In this document: one piece after another, positions 8,192 through 16,146 of the stretch
Numbering within the stretch: the first letter of the stretch is position 1
Layout of the letters: each line of letters starts with the position of its first letter
DNA from: Tepidibacter hydrothermalis
GTDB lineage: Bacteria; Bacillota; Clostridia; Peptostreptococcales; Peptostreptococcaceae
DNA: 64,000 bases
NCBI RefSeq assembly: GCF_029542625.1
Contig: NZ_CP120733.1
Location: 2,790,001 to 2,854,000, forward strand
Direction of reading: 5' to 3'
Notes under the pieces: generated by a model
The model's input: only the letters and a program-made list of their open reading frames with translations
Databases searched by the model: none
Told to the model about the DNA's origin: nothing
Program-made: the position numbers and the translations under genes

Positions 8192-8515
8192 TTATTCAAA
8201 TGTAACTGCTGTTCCAGATATAGTAACCATCATCATGCTTCCCGCTTGACCTAATACTTCATAGTCTACATCTACTCCAACTACAGCATCTGCTCCCATT
8301 TGACTTGCTCTCTTTTGCATTTCACTTAATGCACCTTCTCTAGCTTTTACAAGTTCATTTTCATAAGACTGAGATCTTCCTCCGAATATATCTCTAACTC
8401 CTGCCATAAAGTCCTTAACTATATTAACGCCTGTTATAACCTCTCCAAATACAATTCCTTTGTATTCTTTAATTTTTTTTCCTTCTACTGTATTAGTCGT
8501 ACTTACGATTACCAT
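8192..8515 (-). CDS. UPF0145 (YbjQ-like) protein
   Basis: 107 residues matching the YbjQ/UPF0145 pattern throughout: [35 protein letters not shown], then [15 protein letters not shown] and a final strand with ISGTAV. Members form small oligomeric beta rings; the cellular role is not established despite an old heavy-metal-binding label. The start follows a GGAGAGGAT site. It is probably monocistronic or joined with the GNAT gene. Confidence 0.9.
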   Translation of the reverse strand: MVIVSTTNTVEGKKIKEYKGIVFGEVITGVNIVKDFMAGVRDIFGGRSQSYENELVKAREGALSEMQKRASQMGADAVVGVDVDYEVLGQAGSMMMVTISGTAVTFE

Positions 8516-8644
8516 AAGATCCTCTCCTCTATATTATATTTAAACTTATATATTATATTTCAAATGTCATTGTTTAATTATATAATATATTCTAATTCTT
8601 AAAATAACCTTAAACTTATATTAAATTATCTTAAAATCAATATA

Positions 8645-8676
8645 AATAAAGACTGTCATTAGACAGTCTTTATTTA
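8645..8676 (-). terminator. Intrinsic terminator overlapping a stop codon
   Basis: AATAAAGACTGTC and GACAGTCTTTATT form a 13-bp stem with an ATTA loop. The 3' arm includes the stop codon of the gene at 8670-9080. Confidence 0.85.
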
Positions 8677-9080
8677 TATTCTTCTTCTTTATCTTTTATT
8701 TCAGCATAAACCTCATCTAATTCTTTTTTATGCTTATCAAGTATTGATTCTATTTTAGATTGCATACCATCTTGAGAATCTACAAATTCAAAATCAACTT
8801 CCCAAGTTGGATTATAAGCATCTTCTATTTCTTTTACAGATAGTATTAACTCATTTAAAACTTCATCATCGTAGTAATCTAGTATAGCGGAAAATTCCCA
8901 GTCTTCAACATCTTTTTCAGTAGTTAATTTAAGATGAACTATATTCTTTTCATCTTCACAAGTCATGTAAATTCCATTTATTAAATCTAAATTACTCCCT
9001 ATAGTATAACTTCCTATTTCCTTTTCTATCTCAAGTGTTTCTTTATTTTTTTGCATAAGTATTAAAGCAAAAGACTCCAT
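8670..9080 (-). CDS. Conserved hypothetical acidic protein
   Basis: 136 residues, acidic, with no signal peptide or membrane segment. The first half looks like beta strands (ESFALILMQ, GSYTIGSNLDL); the C-terminal 30 residues form a charged helix (SILDKHKKELDEVYAEIKDK). It sits 15 bp after the DUF1292 gene and is probably co-transcribed with it. I recognise it only as a small clostridial conserved protein; no function is assigned. Confidence 0.75.
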   Translation of the reverse strand: MESFALILMQKNKETLEIEKEIGSYTIGSNLDLINGIYMTCEDEKNIVHLKLTTEKDVEDWEFSAILDYYDDEVLNELILSVKEIEDAYNPTWEVDFEFVDSQDGMQSKIESILDKHKKELDEVYAEIKDKEEEYK

Positions 9081-9095
9081 TTTCTCACCTCTTTT

Positions 9096-9341
9096 TTATT
9101 CTTCGTCAAAGTAAGAATTGTATTCTTCTAACACTTTTTCAAATTCATCATCATCATCTACTGCAACATATTGTTCTACTCCATCTTCTTCAACTATTTT
9201 GTAGACATATGCATCTCCTTCTTCTTCTTCTTCTCTAGCAAGAAGTACATATTTATCTTCTTCTATGTTAATCTTCTCAACTATTTTAAACTCTACCTTA
9301 TTTCCCTCTTCATCTAAAAATGCTACTCTTTCTTTTGACAT
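9096..9341 (-). CDS. DUF1292 (YrzB-like) small acidic protein
   Basis: 81 residues from MSKERVAFLDEEG; an ATG six codons further upstream is rejected because AGAGGAGA lies between the two and fits the downstream start. The layout is that of DUF1292: FLDEEGNKVEFKIVEK, then YVLLAREEEEEGDAYVYKI and an acidic tail. In many Firmicutes this family lies near ruvX and Fur-type genes; here it is instead followed by a hypothetical gene. Function unknown. Confidence 0.88.
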   Translation of the reverse strand: MSKERVAFLDEEGNKVEFKIVEKINIEEDKYVLLAREEEEEGDAYVYKIVEEDGVEQYVAVDDDDEFEKVLEEYNSYFDEE

Positions 9342-9413
9342 TTTATAATCTCCTCTCATATATCAATATTTTGATTATATCTTTTACAGATTCAATTGTA
9401 AATATGTTTCACA

Positions 9414-10094
9414 TTATATCAAATCATATTTTTTCTTTAAAAGTTTTGGAATCAAAGATAAAATAGTAATTAATACAGCACATATTCCGAGGCAAATAAA
9501 GATTTTATCCATATTTTGATAAGAATTTATAGATCCTCCTACTAGTGTAAATGCTATTATCCCAGGCATAGTCAATATCCAAGAAGCTAAAATATATGAT
9601 TTAAATTTGATATTCGTTATTCCATACGCATAACTTTGCAGCATATACGGAAACCCCGGAACCAATCTTGTTATAATTAATATTCTCCATCCATGATTTT
9701 TAACTAAGTTGTCTATTTTTGAAAGCGATTTGTTTGTTTTGATTTTATTTTGAACAATATCTTTAGCGATATATCTAGCTATTAAAAAAGCCGATGCATC
9801 ACTTATAAGTGCCGCTATACAAGTGTATATCGATCCATTAATAGGTCCAAAAGCCATCCCAGCAATTATAGCCATTGGCGGTGCAGGTATGAATACAACA
9901 CATCCTATAACAAAGAATATAATATATATTATTGGTCCTAAAATTCCTAATTTATGTATGTAATTTTTTATTTTATATGCATTATCTATACTTATATATT
10001 CAAATACACCTAGAAACTTCATGCTAATAATGATGATAAGTAATACAACTCCTATTATTATTCTTTTTCTTGAATCTATACTCACTTTATTCAA
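9414..10094 (-). CDS. TVP38/TMEM64 (SNARE-associated/DedA-like) membrane protein
   Basis: 226 residues with about six hydrophobic segments. The family core is present: VVFIPAPPMAIIAGMAFGP, then LISDASAFLIARYIAKD and ITRLVPGFPYMLQSYAYG. The start is TTG at 10094 with AGGGAG upstream. It is the last gene after the selenocysteine rhodanese (end at 10203), so two TVP38 proteins bracket that lipoprotein. DedA/TVP38 proteins are membrane transporters or scramblase-like; the ligand here is unknown. Confidence 0.88.
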   Translation of the reverse strand: MNKVSIDSRKRIIIGVVLLIIIISMKFLGVFEYISIDNAYKIKNYIHKLGILGPIIYIIFFVIGCVVFIPAPPMAIIAGMAFGPINGSIYTCIAALISDASAFLIARYIAKDIVQNKIKTNKSLSKIDNLVKNHGWRILIITRLVPGFPYMLQSYAYGITNIKFKSYILASWILTMPGIIAFTLVGGSINSYQNMDKIFICLGICAVLITILSLIPKLLKKKYDLI

Positions 10095-10202
10095 ATCAAA
10101 TCAACTCCCTACAATACTTGCAACTATACACTCTTATAGATTAAAGGATTGCCCTATAATAAGAACAACCCTTTTTATCCGTAAATATCTATTTATGAAT
10201 TT

Positions 10203-11144
10203 TTATTTTTCCATAGGCATGTCGAAATCTCCGCCCCATTCATATATTGAAGCTTCATAATTTCTAACTTTATCAAAGCCAACGGCTCTGAGGATCATAG
10301 ATGTATATCCAGATCTTATACCCATAGTTCAGTATACTGTAAAGTCATCTTCAGGAGTTACTCCCATATCTGCCATGATAGTTTTTATATCATCTGAAGA
10401 TTTAGGCGTTCCATCTTCATTTAAAAGATCTGTCCACAGCATATGCTTGGCTCCTGTTATATGACCTCCTCTTGGCTCTCCTACTTTTTGAGATCCTTTA
10501 TATTCTCCTTCTGTTCTAACATCTATTACTACTTGTTTTCCTAAATTTTCATGTATATATTCTTTTGTTGCACTATAACTTTCATCATAATCTTTAAGAA
10601 CTACATTTGAAGTTGGAATAGGTTCTGATACTTCATTAGTAGTTTCATAACCTAGATCATTCCAATAGGAAAGCCCTCCAACTAGAAGTTTTACATTATC
10701 CATACCAGCTTGCTTTAACTGCCAAACAGCTCTTCCATCAGCTCCTGGACCTTTAAATACATTTGAGTAAAATACTACTGTTTTATCATTATCTATTCCT
10801 AATGCTTCTAATCTCGATGCTAATTCTTCCTTTTGTACAAGTGTTCCCCAACCTGGATCACCTGGTTTTCCTGTTTTATCTGAAAATGCATGAAGACCTA
10901 TGCTTATAGCTCCAGGAATATGTTGCTTTTTATACATATCAGGCTTATTACAATCAAGAAGTACTAATTCTTCACTTCCTAATAAATCTTTTAACTGATT
11001 CGGTGTAATTAAGTAATCATTATTTGCATAAATAGAAGCATCAAATTCTTCTTTTTTTACTGTTGTATTATTTTTAGAGCATCCAGATAAAACAATTATA
11101 AAAACAATACTCATTAATAAAAGAGTTATTCTTTTCGATTTCAA
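10203..11144 (-). CDS. Selenocysteine-containing double-rhodanese lipoprotein (sulfurtransferase), UGA read through
   Basis: A conventional frame ends at TGA (10331-10329) just after DDFTVY. The same frame then runs 41 more codons to TAA at 10205-10203: TMGIRSGYTSMILRAVGF, then KVRNYEASIYEWGGDFDM. Joined, TVY-U-TMGIRSG equals the rhodanese active-site loop (Y-C-x-x-G-x-R) with U272 at the catalytic cysteine. The protein is 313 residues. A lipobox (VLSGC, C22) anchors it outside the membrane. Domain 1 (about 50-165, with VVFYSNVFKGPG) lacks the cysteine, as in other tandem rhodaneses; domain 2 (about 190-313) is catalytic. The start overlaps the upstream TVP38 gene by 4 bp. A stem-loop follows the UGA. 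Ordinary annotation would truncate it. Confidence 0.88.
10303..10331 (-). promoter_or_regulatory. Putative bacterial SECIS element at the rhodanese UGA
   Basis: Immediately after UGA the RNA reads ACUAUGG, then GUAUA-AGAUCUGGA-UAUAC, a 5-bp stem with a 9-nt loop. The loop starts 15 nt from the U of UGA. AGAUCU resembles the AGGUCU loop of the E. coli fdhF SECIS. The stem is weak and the spacing a little short, so this is a candidate only. Confidence 0.6.
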
Positions 11145-11842
11145 TTATTCTTTCCCTCCTTGTCTTTTTTGTCATCCCAAACTTTCTTAATTAGTGCTAT
11201 TAATATACTCAATGAAAACAAGCATAATAATCCAAATACAAAAGTCTTTGCAGTCCCTGTAAGCATACCGCCTATATATGAATAAATAATCGTAGCAGGA
11301 AGCTGTCCAAGTCCTGTAGCTATAAAGAAAGATCCAAAACTCATAGATGTAAGCCCTGCTGCATAACTTACAATATCAAATGATATAAATGGAAGTAATC
11401 TAGCAATTAAAATCGCATATTTTCCATACTTTTCAAAGAATTCATCTACACTTTTCAGTGCTGTTTTAGATGTAAGTTTTTCTACTGCACTTCTTCCTAA
11501 AAATCTTGCTATATAAAAACAAAGTGCAGCTCCTGCCATGGCACTAGACCAAGAAAGAATAGCTCCTTTAATCCATCCAAACAGCCCAGCATTAGCAAAT
11601 GTAATAATAAACGCGGGAAGAGGTGCTGCTATTGATTGTAAAATCATAAGTAAGAAAGATACAATAGGTGCCCATATCCCAAATGATAATATGTACTCTC
11701 TAGCCATATCAACATTTACATTACTCAAAATAAATACAGCTTGATTTACATTTACTTTAATTGACGGTATAAACAAATACATACATATAATAACTAATAT
11801 AACTGATATTTTTATTTTATTATTTTTTATAAATTCGCTCAT
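11141..11842 (-). CDS. TVP38/TMEM64-family membrane protein
   Basis: 233 residues with about six membrane segments. The core motifs are present: SIAAPLPAFIITFANAGLFGW, then LCFYIARFLGRSAVEKL and IARLLPFISFDIVSYAAGLT. It is the first gene of the TVP38 / rhodanese / TVP38 unit and overlaps the rhodanese start by 4 bp, so the two are translationally coupled. The context suggests that it moves a sulfur or selenium compound, or positions the lipoprotein enzyme, but that is inference. Confidence 0.9.
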   Translation of the reverse strand: MSEFIKNNKIKISVILVIICMYLFIPSIKVNVNQAVFILSNVNVDMAREYILSFGIWAPIVSFLLMILQSIAAPLPAFIITFANAGLFGWIKGAILSWSSAMAGAALCFYIARFLGRSAVEKLTSKTALKSVDEFFEKYGKYAILIARLLPFISFDIVSYAAGLTSMSFGSFFIATGLGQLPATIIYSYIGGMLTGTAKTFVFGLLCLFSLSILIALIKKVWDDKKDKEGKNN

Positions 11843-11950
11843 ATTAATCCTCCTAATCCTCTTCTATTTAAAAGATATCATTCAATGTCTATTTTTGTCT
11901 AATTAATAAATTTTATATTAAAAGGGCTTATTATAGATTATTTCTATATT

Positions 11951-11997
11951 AAAATAAGCTTATTGAAATAGCACTATTTCAATAAGCTTATTTTTTT
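11951..11997. terminator. Long hairpin upstream of the TVP38-rhodanese unit
   Basis: AAAATAAGCTTATTGAAATA pairs with TATTTCAATAAGCTTATTTT, followed by TTT on the plus strand and a TTTTAAT tail on the minus strand. There is no plus-strand gene for it to end. It could end read-through from 12415 or attenuate the unit that starts at 11842. Confidence 0.65.
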
Positions 11998-12098
11998 ACT
12001 CAATCAATAAATACACATATTATATTTTTTGTCTTAGTTCCTTAAATTTAGTACAAATGTACTCTCCCTATTCTCTCATAAAATACGATATTCACATT

Positions 12099-12296
12099 AA
12101 AACTGTCTATGAAAATGTTAGTGAATACTTTTAGATATTTTGACTAATATAACTTAGATTTTATTGTTTAATAGTCCGTTTAAAAATTTATGTGTCTAAC
12201 CGTAGGGAGTTCGTAAATTTTAGGATTATTAATAAGATAAAGTCTTAGTTATATTCAAAATATCGTCAGATTCGCGGTATTTTCATAGACAGTTTT
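12099..12296. mobile_element. 198-bp near-palindrome (MITE-like), no coding capacity
   Basis: The ends are an 18-bp perfect inverted repeat: AAAACTGTCTATGAAAAT (12099-12116) and its complement (12279-12296). Complementarity continues inward: GATATTTTGACTAATATAACTTAGA against TCTTAGTTATATTCAAAATATC, then AATAGTCC against GGATTATT, almost to the centre. The element contains no gene. This is typical of a miniature inverted-repeat transposable element or an extreme hairpin. The flanks show no clear long target duplication. It fills the gap between the TVP38 unit and the arsR operon. Confidence 0.75.
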
Positions 12297-12346
12297 GATA
12301 ACCAACATAATCTAGCTTTTGTTTTTGTGAGTATAGAAGCAACAAT

Positions 12347-12402
12347 AAAAGATGCCTATTAAAACATCGACCAAGTCACATTTTAATAGGCATCTTTTTT
12401 TA
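12347..12402. terminator. Intrinsic terminator of the arsR-permease-thioredoxin operon
   Basis: AAAAGATGCCTATTAAAA pairs exactly with TTTTAATAGGCATCTTTT; loop of 16 nt; A/T tails on both sides. It lies just after the mini-thioredoxin stop. Confidence 0.88.
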
Positions 12403-12414
12403 ATTTATACAAAT

Positions 12415-12645
12415 CTATTTAAGAACCTTCTTTATTTCATCAGCCTTAACAACTCTTCCTGATATCTTAACCTTCTCATCTACAACAAGAGCTGGTGTCT
12501 TCATAACTCCATACTTAGCTATTTCAACAAAATCAGTTACCTTTTCCATAGTTGCCTCAATTCCTAACTCTTCAAGAGCCTGCTTAGTATTTTCATATAA
12601 TACCTCACAGTTTTTACATCCTCCACCTAATATCTTAATATGCAT
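12415..12645 (-). CDS. Small thioredoxin-like protein (redox-active disulfide protein 2 type)
   Basis: 76 residues. It has a thioredoxin fold with the active site GGGCKNCEVL near residues 8-14 and the cis-proline strand MKTPALVVDEKV. This short type commonly accompanies COG0701 permeases and ArsR regulators. It is the third gene of the operon, 25 bp after the permease. It probably supplies reducing equivalents to the permease's cysteine motif or to bound metal(loid), which is inference from context. Confidence 0.9.
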   Translation of the reverse strand: MHIKILGGGCKNCEVLYENTKQALEELGIEATMEKVTDFVEIAKYGVMKTPALVVDEKVKISGRVVKADEIKKVLK

Positions 12646-12670
12646 ATTAACTCCTCCTTTATATTATTTA

Positions 12671-13663
12671 TTATATAAGCAAATGCGCTATAGCATTAAA
12701 CATATATCCTACCAATATTATACTAACCCCTGTTATAGCTACAAATACTGCTATTAACTTAGGTTTTATTACCTTTCTAAGAAGTATCATCTCAGGAAGT
12801 GACAAGGCAGTTGTAGCCATCATAAATGCTAGTGCCGTACCAATACCTACACCCTTCATTATCAATGCCTCTGCTATAGGTATAGTTCCTAGTGCATTAG
12901 AATAAAGAGGAATTGCAACAACAACTGCTACAATTACAGCTAAAGGATTGTCAGGTCCTGCATACTTACTAAGTATCTCGGCAGGTGCCCATCCATGTAT
13001 CACTGCCCCTATACCAATTCCTATTATTAAGTATATCCAAACTCTTTTTATTATATCTTTGACATTTTGAATCGCAAAATCTATTCTCTGTTTTCTATCT
13101 AGTTCTTCTATTTCAGAATCTCCCATTTTTATTTGATACACGTATTCCTCTACTTGATCTTCTAAATGAAGACTTCCTATTAATATACCTCCAACTACTC
13201 CAACTACAACTCCTGTTATAACATATACAACAGCTATTTTCCATCCAAATGAAGCTAACAGTATTGCAAAAGCCGCCTCATTTACTATTGGAGATGTTAT
13301 TAAAAAAGAAAAAGTAACACCTATAGGTATTCCAGCTTCAACAAAGCCTATAAATAGCGGAACTGATGAACATGAACAAAACGGAGTAACAATACCTAAA
13401 AGTGAAGCCATTATATTTCCAGATATACCTCCAAATCTTTCTAATATCTTCTTAGTTTTCTCTGGAGAAAAATAACTTCTTATATAAGATATTATAAATA
13501 TCATTATTCCAAGAAGTATTACTATCTTTATAGTATCATATATAAAGAAATGAACACTTCCTCCTAATCTGGTTTCCATAGAAATGCCAAATACATTCTC
13601 AACTAAAAGTCTTACTAAATTATTAAGCCAAGTAAATTGAAGTATATTGTTGATAAAATCCAT
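12671..13663 (-). CDS. COG0701/UPF0718 permease (ArsP-like)
   Basis: 330 residues with about eight membrane segments. It carries TPFCSCSSVPLFIGFVEAG, the cysteine-rich pore motif of the family, and a second motif SPIVNEAAFAILLASFGW. A polar loop sits between the halves. It lies one base after the ArsR gene and before the mini-thioredoxin. Family members export trivalent organoarsenicals or remain uncharacterised. With this ArsR, metal(loid) or thiophilic-ion efflux is likely, but the substrate is not proven. Confidence 0.9.
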   Translation of the reverse strand: MDFINNILQFTWLNNLVRLLVENVFGISMETRLGGSVHFFIYDTIKIVILLGIMIFIISYIRSYFSPEKTKKILERFGGISGNIMASLLGIVTPFCSCSSVPLFIGFVEAGIPIGVTFSFLITSPIVNEAAFAILLASFGWKIAVVYVITGVVVGVVGGILIGSLHLEDQVEEYVYQIKMGDSEIEELDRKQRIDFAIQNVKDIIKRVWIYLIIGIGIGAVIHGWAPAEILSKYAGPDNPLAVIVAVVVAIPLYSNALGTIPIAEALIMKGVGIGTALAFMMATTALSLPEMILLRKVIKPKLIAVFVAITGVSIILVGYMFNAIAHLLI

Positions 13664-13664
13664 A

Positions 13665-13976
13665 TTATTGTCCCCCTAACTCTTGATTTAGATTTTTTAC
13701 ATTATCACTTATAACCTTTTCTACAATGTTTATTACATCAAGTATTTCTTTATTTTTTACCCTATAGTGCATCCAAAGACCATTTTTTTCACTCTCTAGT
13801 ATTCCAGCATCCTTTAATATCTTAAGATGCTGAGATAAGTTAGATTGAGTAAACTCTACATCTTTATTAAGCTCACATACACAAAGTTTCTGATCTCCAA
13901 GCTTCTTTATTATCTTAAGCCTTATAGGATGGGCCATAGCCTTTAATACCTTAACTTGCATGTTCTCTAAGTCCAT
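13665..13976 (-). CDS. ArsR/SmtB-family metal-sensing repressor
   Basis: 103 residues. It has a winged helix with KLCVCELNKDVEFTQSNLSQ; the CVC pair in helix 3 is the classic ArsR As(III)/Sb(III) site, and SQSNLSQHLKILKDAGIL-type recognition helix follows. It is the first gene of the operon and lies 25 bp downstream of a perfect 12-bp palindrome (14001-14034), so autoregulation is expected. Confidence 0.93.
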   Translation of the reverse strand: MDLENMQVKVLKAMAHPIRLKIIKKLGDQKLCVCELNKDVEFTQSNLSQHLKILKDAGILESEKNGLWMHYRVKNKEILDVINIVEKVISDNVKNLNQELGGQ

Positions 13977-14000
13977 AATATACCCCCTATTTGTAAATTA

Positions 14001-14034
14001 ACTATATAAGTATTTTCTAATATACTTATATAGT
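14001..14034. promoter_or_regulatory. Probable ArsR operator
   Basis: ACTATATAAGTA (14001-14012) is exactly complementary to TACTTATATAGT (14023-14034) with a 10-bp spacer. Size, AT-richness and position just upstream of arsR match ArsR/SmtB operators. Confidence 0.75.
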
Positions 14035-14067
14035 ACGCAATTGTATATATTTTGTCAATATAAAATC

Positions 14068-14104
14068 AAAAAAAGATTTAGCTTATTAAGCTAAATCTTT
14101 TTTA
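14068..14104 (-). terminator. Intrinsic terminator of the nucleoside operon
   Basis: AAAGATTTAGCTT / AAGCTAAATCTTT stem with an ATT loop, followed on the minus strand by a T-run. It includes the nucleoside phosphorylase stop codon. Confidence 0.88.
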
Positions 14105-14823
14105 TGTATCTCATATAAAGCCTCAAGAGCTAATATAATCTCTCTTTCCTCTCCTCTTTGAGCTAAATCCTGTTCATTTACATATTCATTAACTCCATCT
14201 TTAACATCGTTATTATAAAGAACAACGTTGTTAAGTATAGAACCAACCTTAACACCTCTTAAAGCTCCTATTGCATAAAGTGTTGCTGTTTCCATATCAG
14301 AGCCTAGTACATTCTTTTTATTCCAATACTGCATAAGTTCAATCTCATTATCTATATAAAAAGAATCATGACTTCTAGTTATTCCTACATGATGATCATA
14401 TTTTAACTCTTCTGCTTTTTTCTTTAGAGCCTCTAATATTTCATAGTTTGCTACCGCTGGGTAGCTTTTATCTATATACATACTAGATGCTCCGTCTTCT
14501 CTAACAGATGCCATTGATATTATAAGATCACCTATTTTTATATTTTCTTGTGCAGCTCCTGCGCTTCCTATTCTAACAAAGTACTCAGCTCCACAACTGA
14601 TAAGCTCTTCCATAGCAATACACGCTGATGCTCCACCTATACCCGTTGAAGTTATAGTTATATCCATTCCTTTATATTTACCAATTGCACTTTTAAACTC
14701 TCTATTATTCGCTATAACCTTTGCGTCGTCTAAAAAAGTCATAACCTTGTCTACTCTTTTAGGATCTCCAGGTAATAATACCATTTTACTTACTTTTTCA
14801 CATTGTATATGCGGTTGAATCAT
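14086..14823 (-). CDS. Nucleoside phosphorylase (PNP/UDP family)
   Basis: 245 residues, usual for the hexameric PNP/uridine phosphorylase family. Key motifs: LLPGDPKRVDKV (phosphate-binding), RIGSAGAAQENIKIGD, and GSDMETATLYAIGALRGVKVG (ribose-binding Glu-Met-Glu-type loop). It splits nucleosides with phosphate into base and ribose-1-phosphate. As last gene after a BMP-type nucleoside importer it fits nucleoside salvage. Whether purine or uridine is preferred cannot be decided by eye. Its start overlaps the oxidoreductase stop by 1 bp. Confidence 0.88.
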   Translation of the reverse strand: MIQPHIQCEKVSKMVLLPGDPKRVDKVMTFLDDAKVIANNREFKSAIGKYKGMDITITSTGIGGASACIAMEELISCGAEYFVRIGSAGAAQENIKIGDLIISMASVREDGASSMYIDKSYPAVANYEILEALKKKAEELKYDHHVGITRSHDSFYIDNEIELMQYWNKKNVLGSDMETATLYAIGALRGVKVGSILNNVVLYNNDVKDGVNEYVNEQDLAQRGEEREIILALEALYEIHKKDLA

Positions 14824-16145
14824 TATTTCACCCCTCTTACTGCTAACTCTATTAAACTCTCTGATAATGTAGGGTTTATGAATAAGCTTCTTTTTATATC
14901 ATCAATACTTATATTTTTATCAATCCAAATTCCTATATTTCCAATCAAAGAACCTGCATCAATACTATTTATCCAAACACCTTTTATATAGTGATCCTTT
15001 GTAATAATTTTTATAAACCCATCATTATCACTATCAAATCCTCTAAAAGTTTCATTAAAGTATATCTTATCTACACTGCAATTACTTAATTGACTTTCTT
15101 GAAGTCCAGCTCCAGCAAGTTCGTTTATTGTGAATATGCATCTAGGTAGAGAGTTATAATCAAAGCTTATATTCTTACCCTCATATATATAATCAACTAA
15201 TAATATACCTTGTTGTATAGCTATATGAGCCATTCCATGAAGTCCATTTATATCTCCTATTGCATATATATTATCAACACTAGTTCTTAGATTATTATCT
15301 ACTTTAACGTATCCACCTTCAGTAGTAACCCCTATTTCAGAAGCTCCAATTGGTGTATTTGGTTTTCTTATACCTGTTACAAGCACCTTAGAAGTTTCTA
15401 TTTTCTTTCCACTTTTAAGCTTTATATATGCCATTTCTTCATTTTTTTCTATACTTACTACTTCTTCATCTAACATAAAGTTTACATTATTAGATACAAG
15501 TCTTTCTTTTATATTGTCTATCAAGTCAAAATCATTTCCACTTAATATCTCAGATTCTCTTTCTATAACAGTTACCTTAACACCTAACTCGCTAAATAAA
15601 GATGCAAATTCTATACCTTCTACATTGCCACCTATTATAGTAAGTTCATCACAAAGATCTTTCATATTAATTATTCCTTTGTGACTCATTATGATATCTT
15701 CATCTATTTCACACGATCCTTTAAGGCTGCAAGCATTAGTTCCAGAAGCTATTATTATATTATCCGTATTCAATATATCTTCATTTACTTTAACTGTGTT
15801 TTTACTTTGTATACTTGCACAGCCTCTATAAACATCTATATATTCACTATCTAATTTATCAATTATAAAATTTTCTATATTATCCATAGAGCTCTTGCAA
15901 GCCTTGTATAATAACTCTTTATCATTATTAATATTTATAAGTCCCTGTTTTTGCAAAACTTCAGCCTTTTTCATATCCTTTATTTTGTCCATAAACCTTT
16001 TAACAGGAAGGCATCCAGTTGCAAAAGCAGTTCCTCCTAATTCGTCCTTTTCTATTATAGCTACTTTCTTACCTTTGTTTGCACAACTTAATGAAAAGTA
16101 TATTCCAGCAGCTCCCGAGCCTATAACAACTGCATCATATCTCAT
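14823..16145 (-). CDS. Dihydrolipoamide-dehydrogenase-like flavoprotein lacking the catalytic disulfide and histidine
   Basis: 440 residues. The FAD-binding GSGAAGIYFSLSCANKG, the NAD-binding site (LTIIGGNVEGIEFASLFSELG) and the second FAD motif (NIYAIGDINGLHGMAH) are intact. The active-site loop is GGTAFATGC: the first redox cysteine is A40, and only C45 remains. At the C-terminus INPTLSE has N424 where the catalytic histidine of the family's HPTLSE motif should be. It therefore cannot work as a standard dithiol oxidoreductase. Lying between a nucleoside importer and a phosphorylase, it may have another electron-transfer or reductive role. Confidence 0.88.
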   Translation of the reverse strand: MRYDAVVIGSGAAGIYFSLSCANKGKKVAIIEKDELGGTAFATGCLPVKRFMDKIKDMKKAEVLQKQGLININNDKELLYKACKSSMDNIENFIIDKLDSEYIDVYRGCASIQSKNTVKVNEDILNTDNIIIASGTNACSLKGSCEIDEDIIMSHKGIINMKDLCDELTIIGGNVEGIEFASLFSELGVKVTVIERESEILSGNDFDLIDNIKERLVSNNVNFMLDEEVVSIEKNEEMAYIKLKSGKKIETSKVLVTGIRKPNTPIGASEIGVTTEGGYVKVDNNLRTSVDNIYAIGDINGLHGMAHIAIQQGILLVDYIYEGKNISFDYNSLPRCIFTINELAGAGLQESQLSNCSVDKIYFNETFRGFDSDNDGFIKIITKDHYIKGVWINSIDAGSLIGNIGIWIDKNISIDDIKRSLFINPTLSESLIELAVRGVK

Positions 16146-16146
16146 A

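Noticed and set aside
10021-10260. Plus-strand frame across the rhodanese 3' end
   Set aside because: It is antisense to the TVP38 start and the selenocysteine extension and has no recognisable product.
10329-11144. Rhodanese gene as a truncated pseudogene ending at TGA
   Set aside because: The TGA sits exactly at the catalytic cysteine and the frame continues with intact rhodanese sequence to TAA; read-through as selenocysteine explains this better than decay.
12099-12296. Ordinary transcription terminator
   Set aside because: 198 bp of arms with no T-run at the ends and separate true terminators on both sides (11951, 12347).
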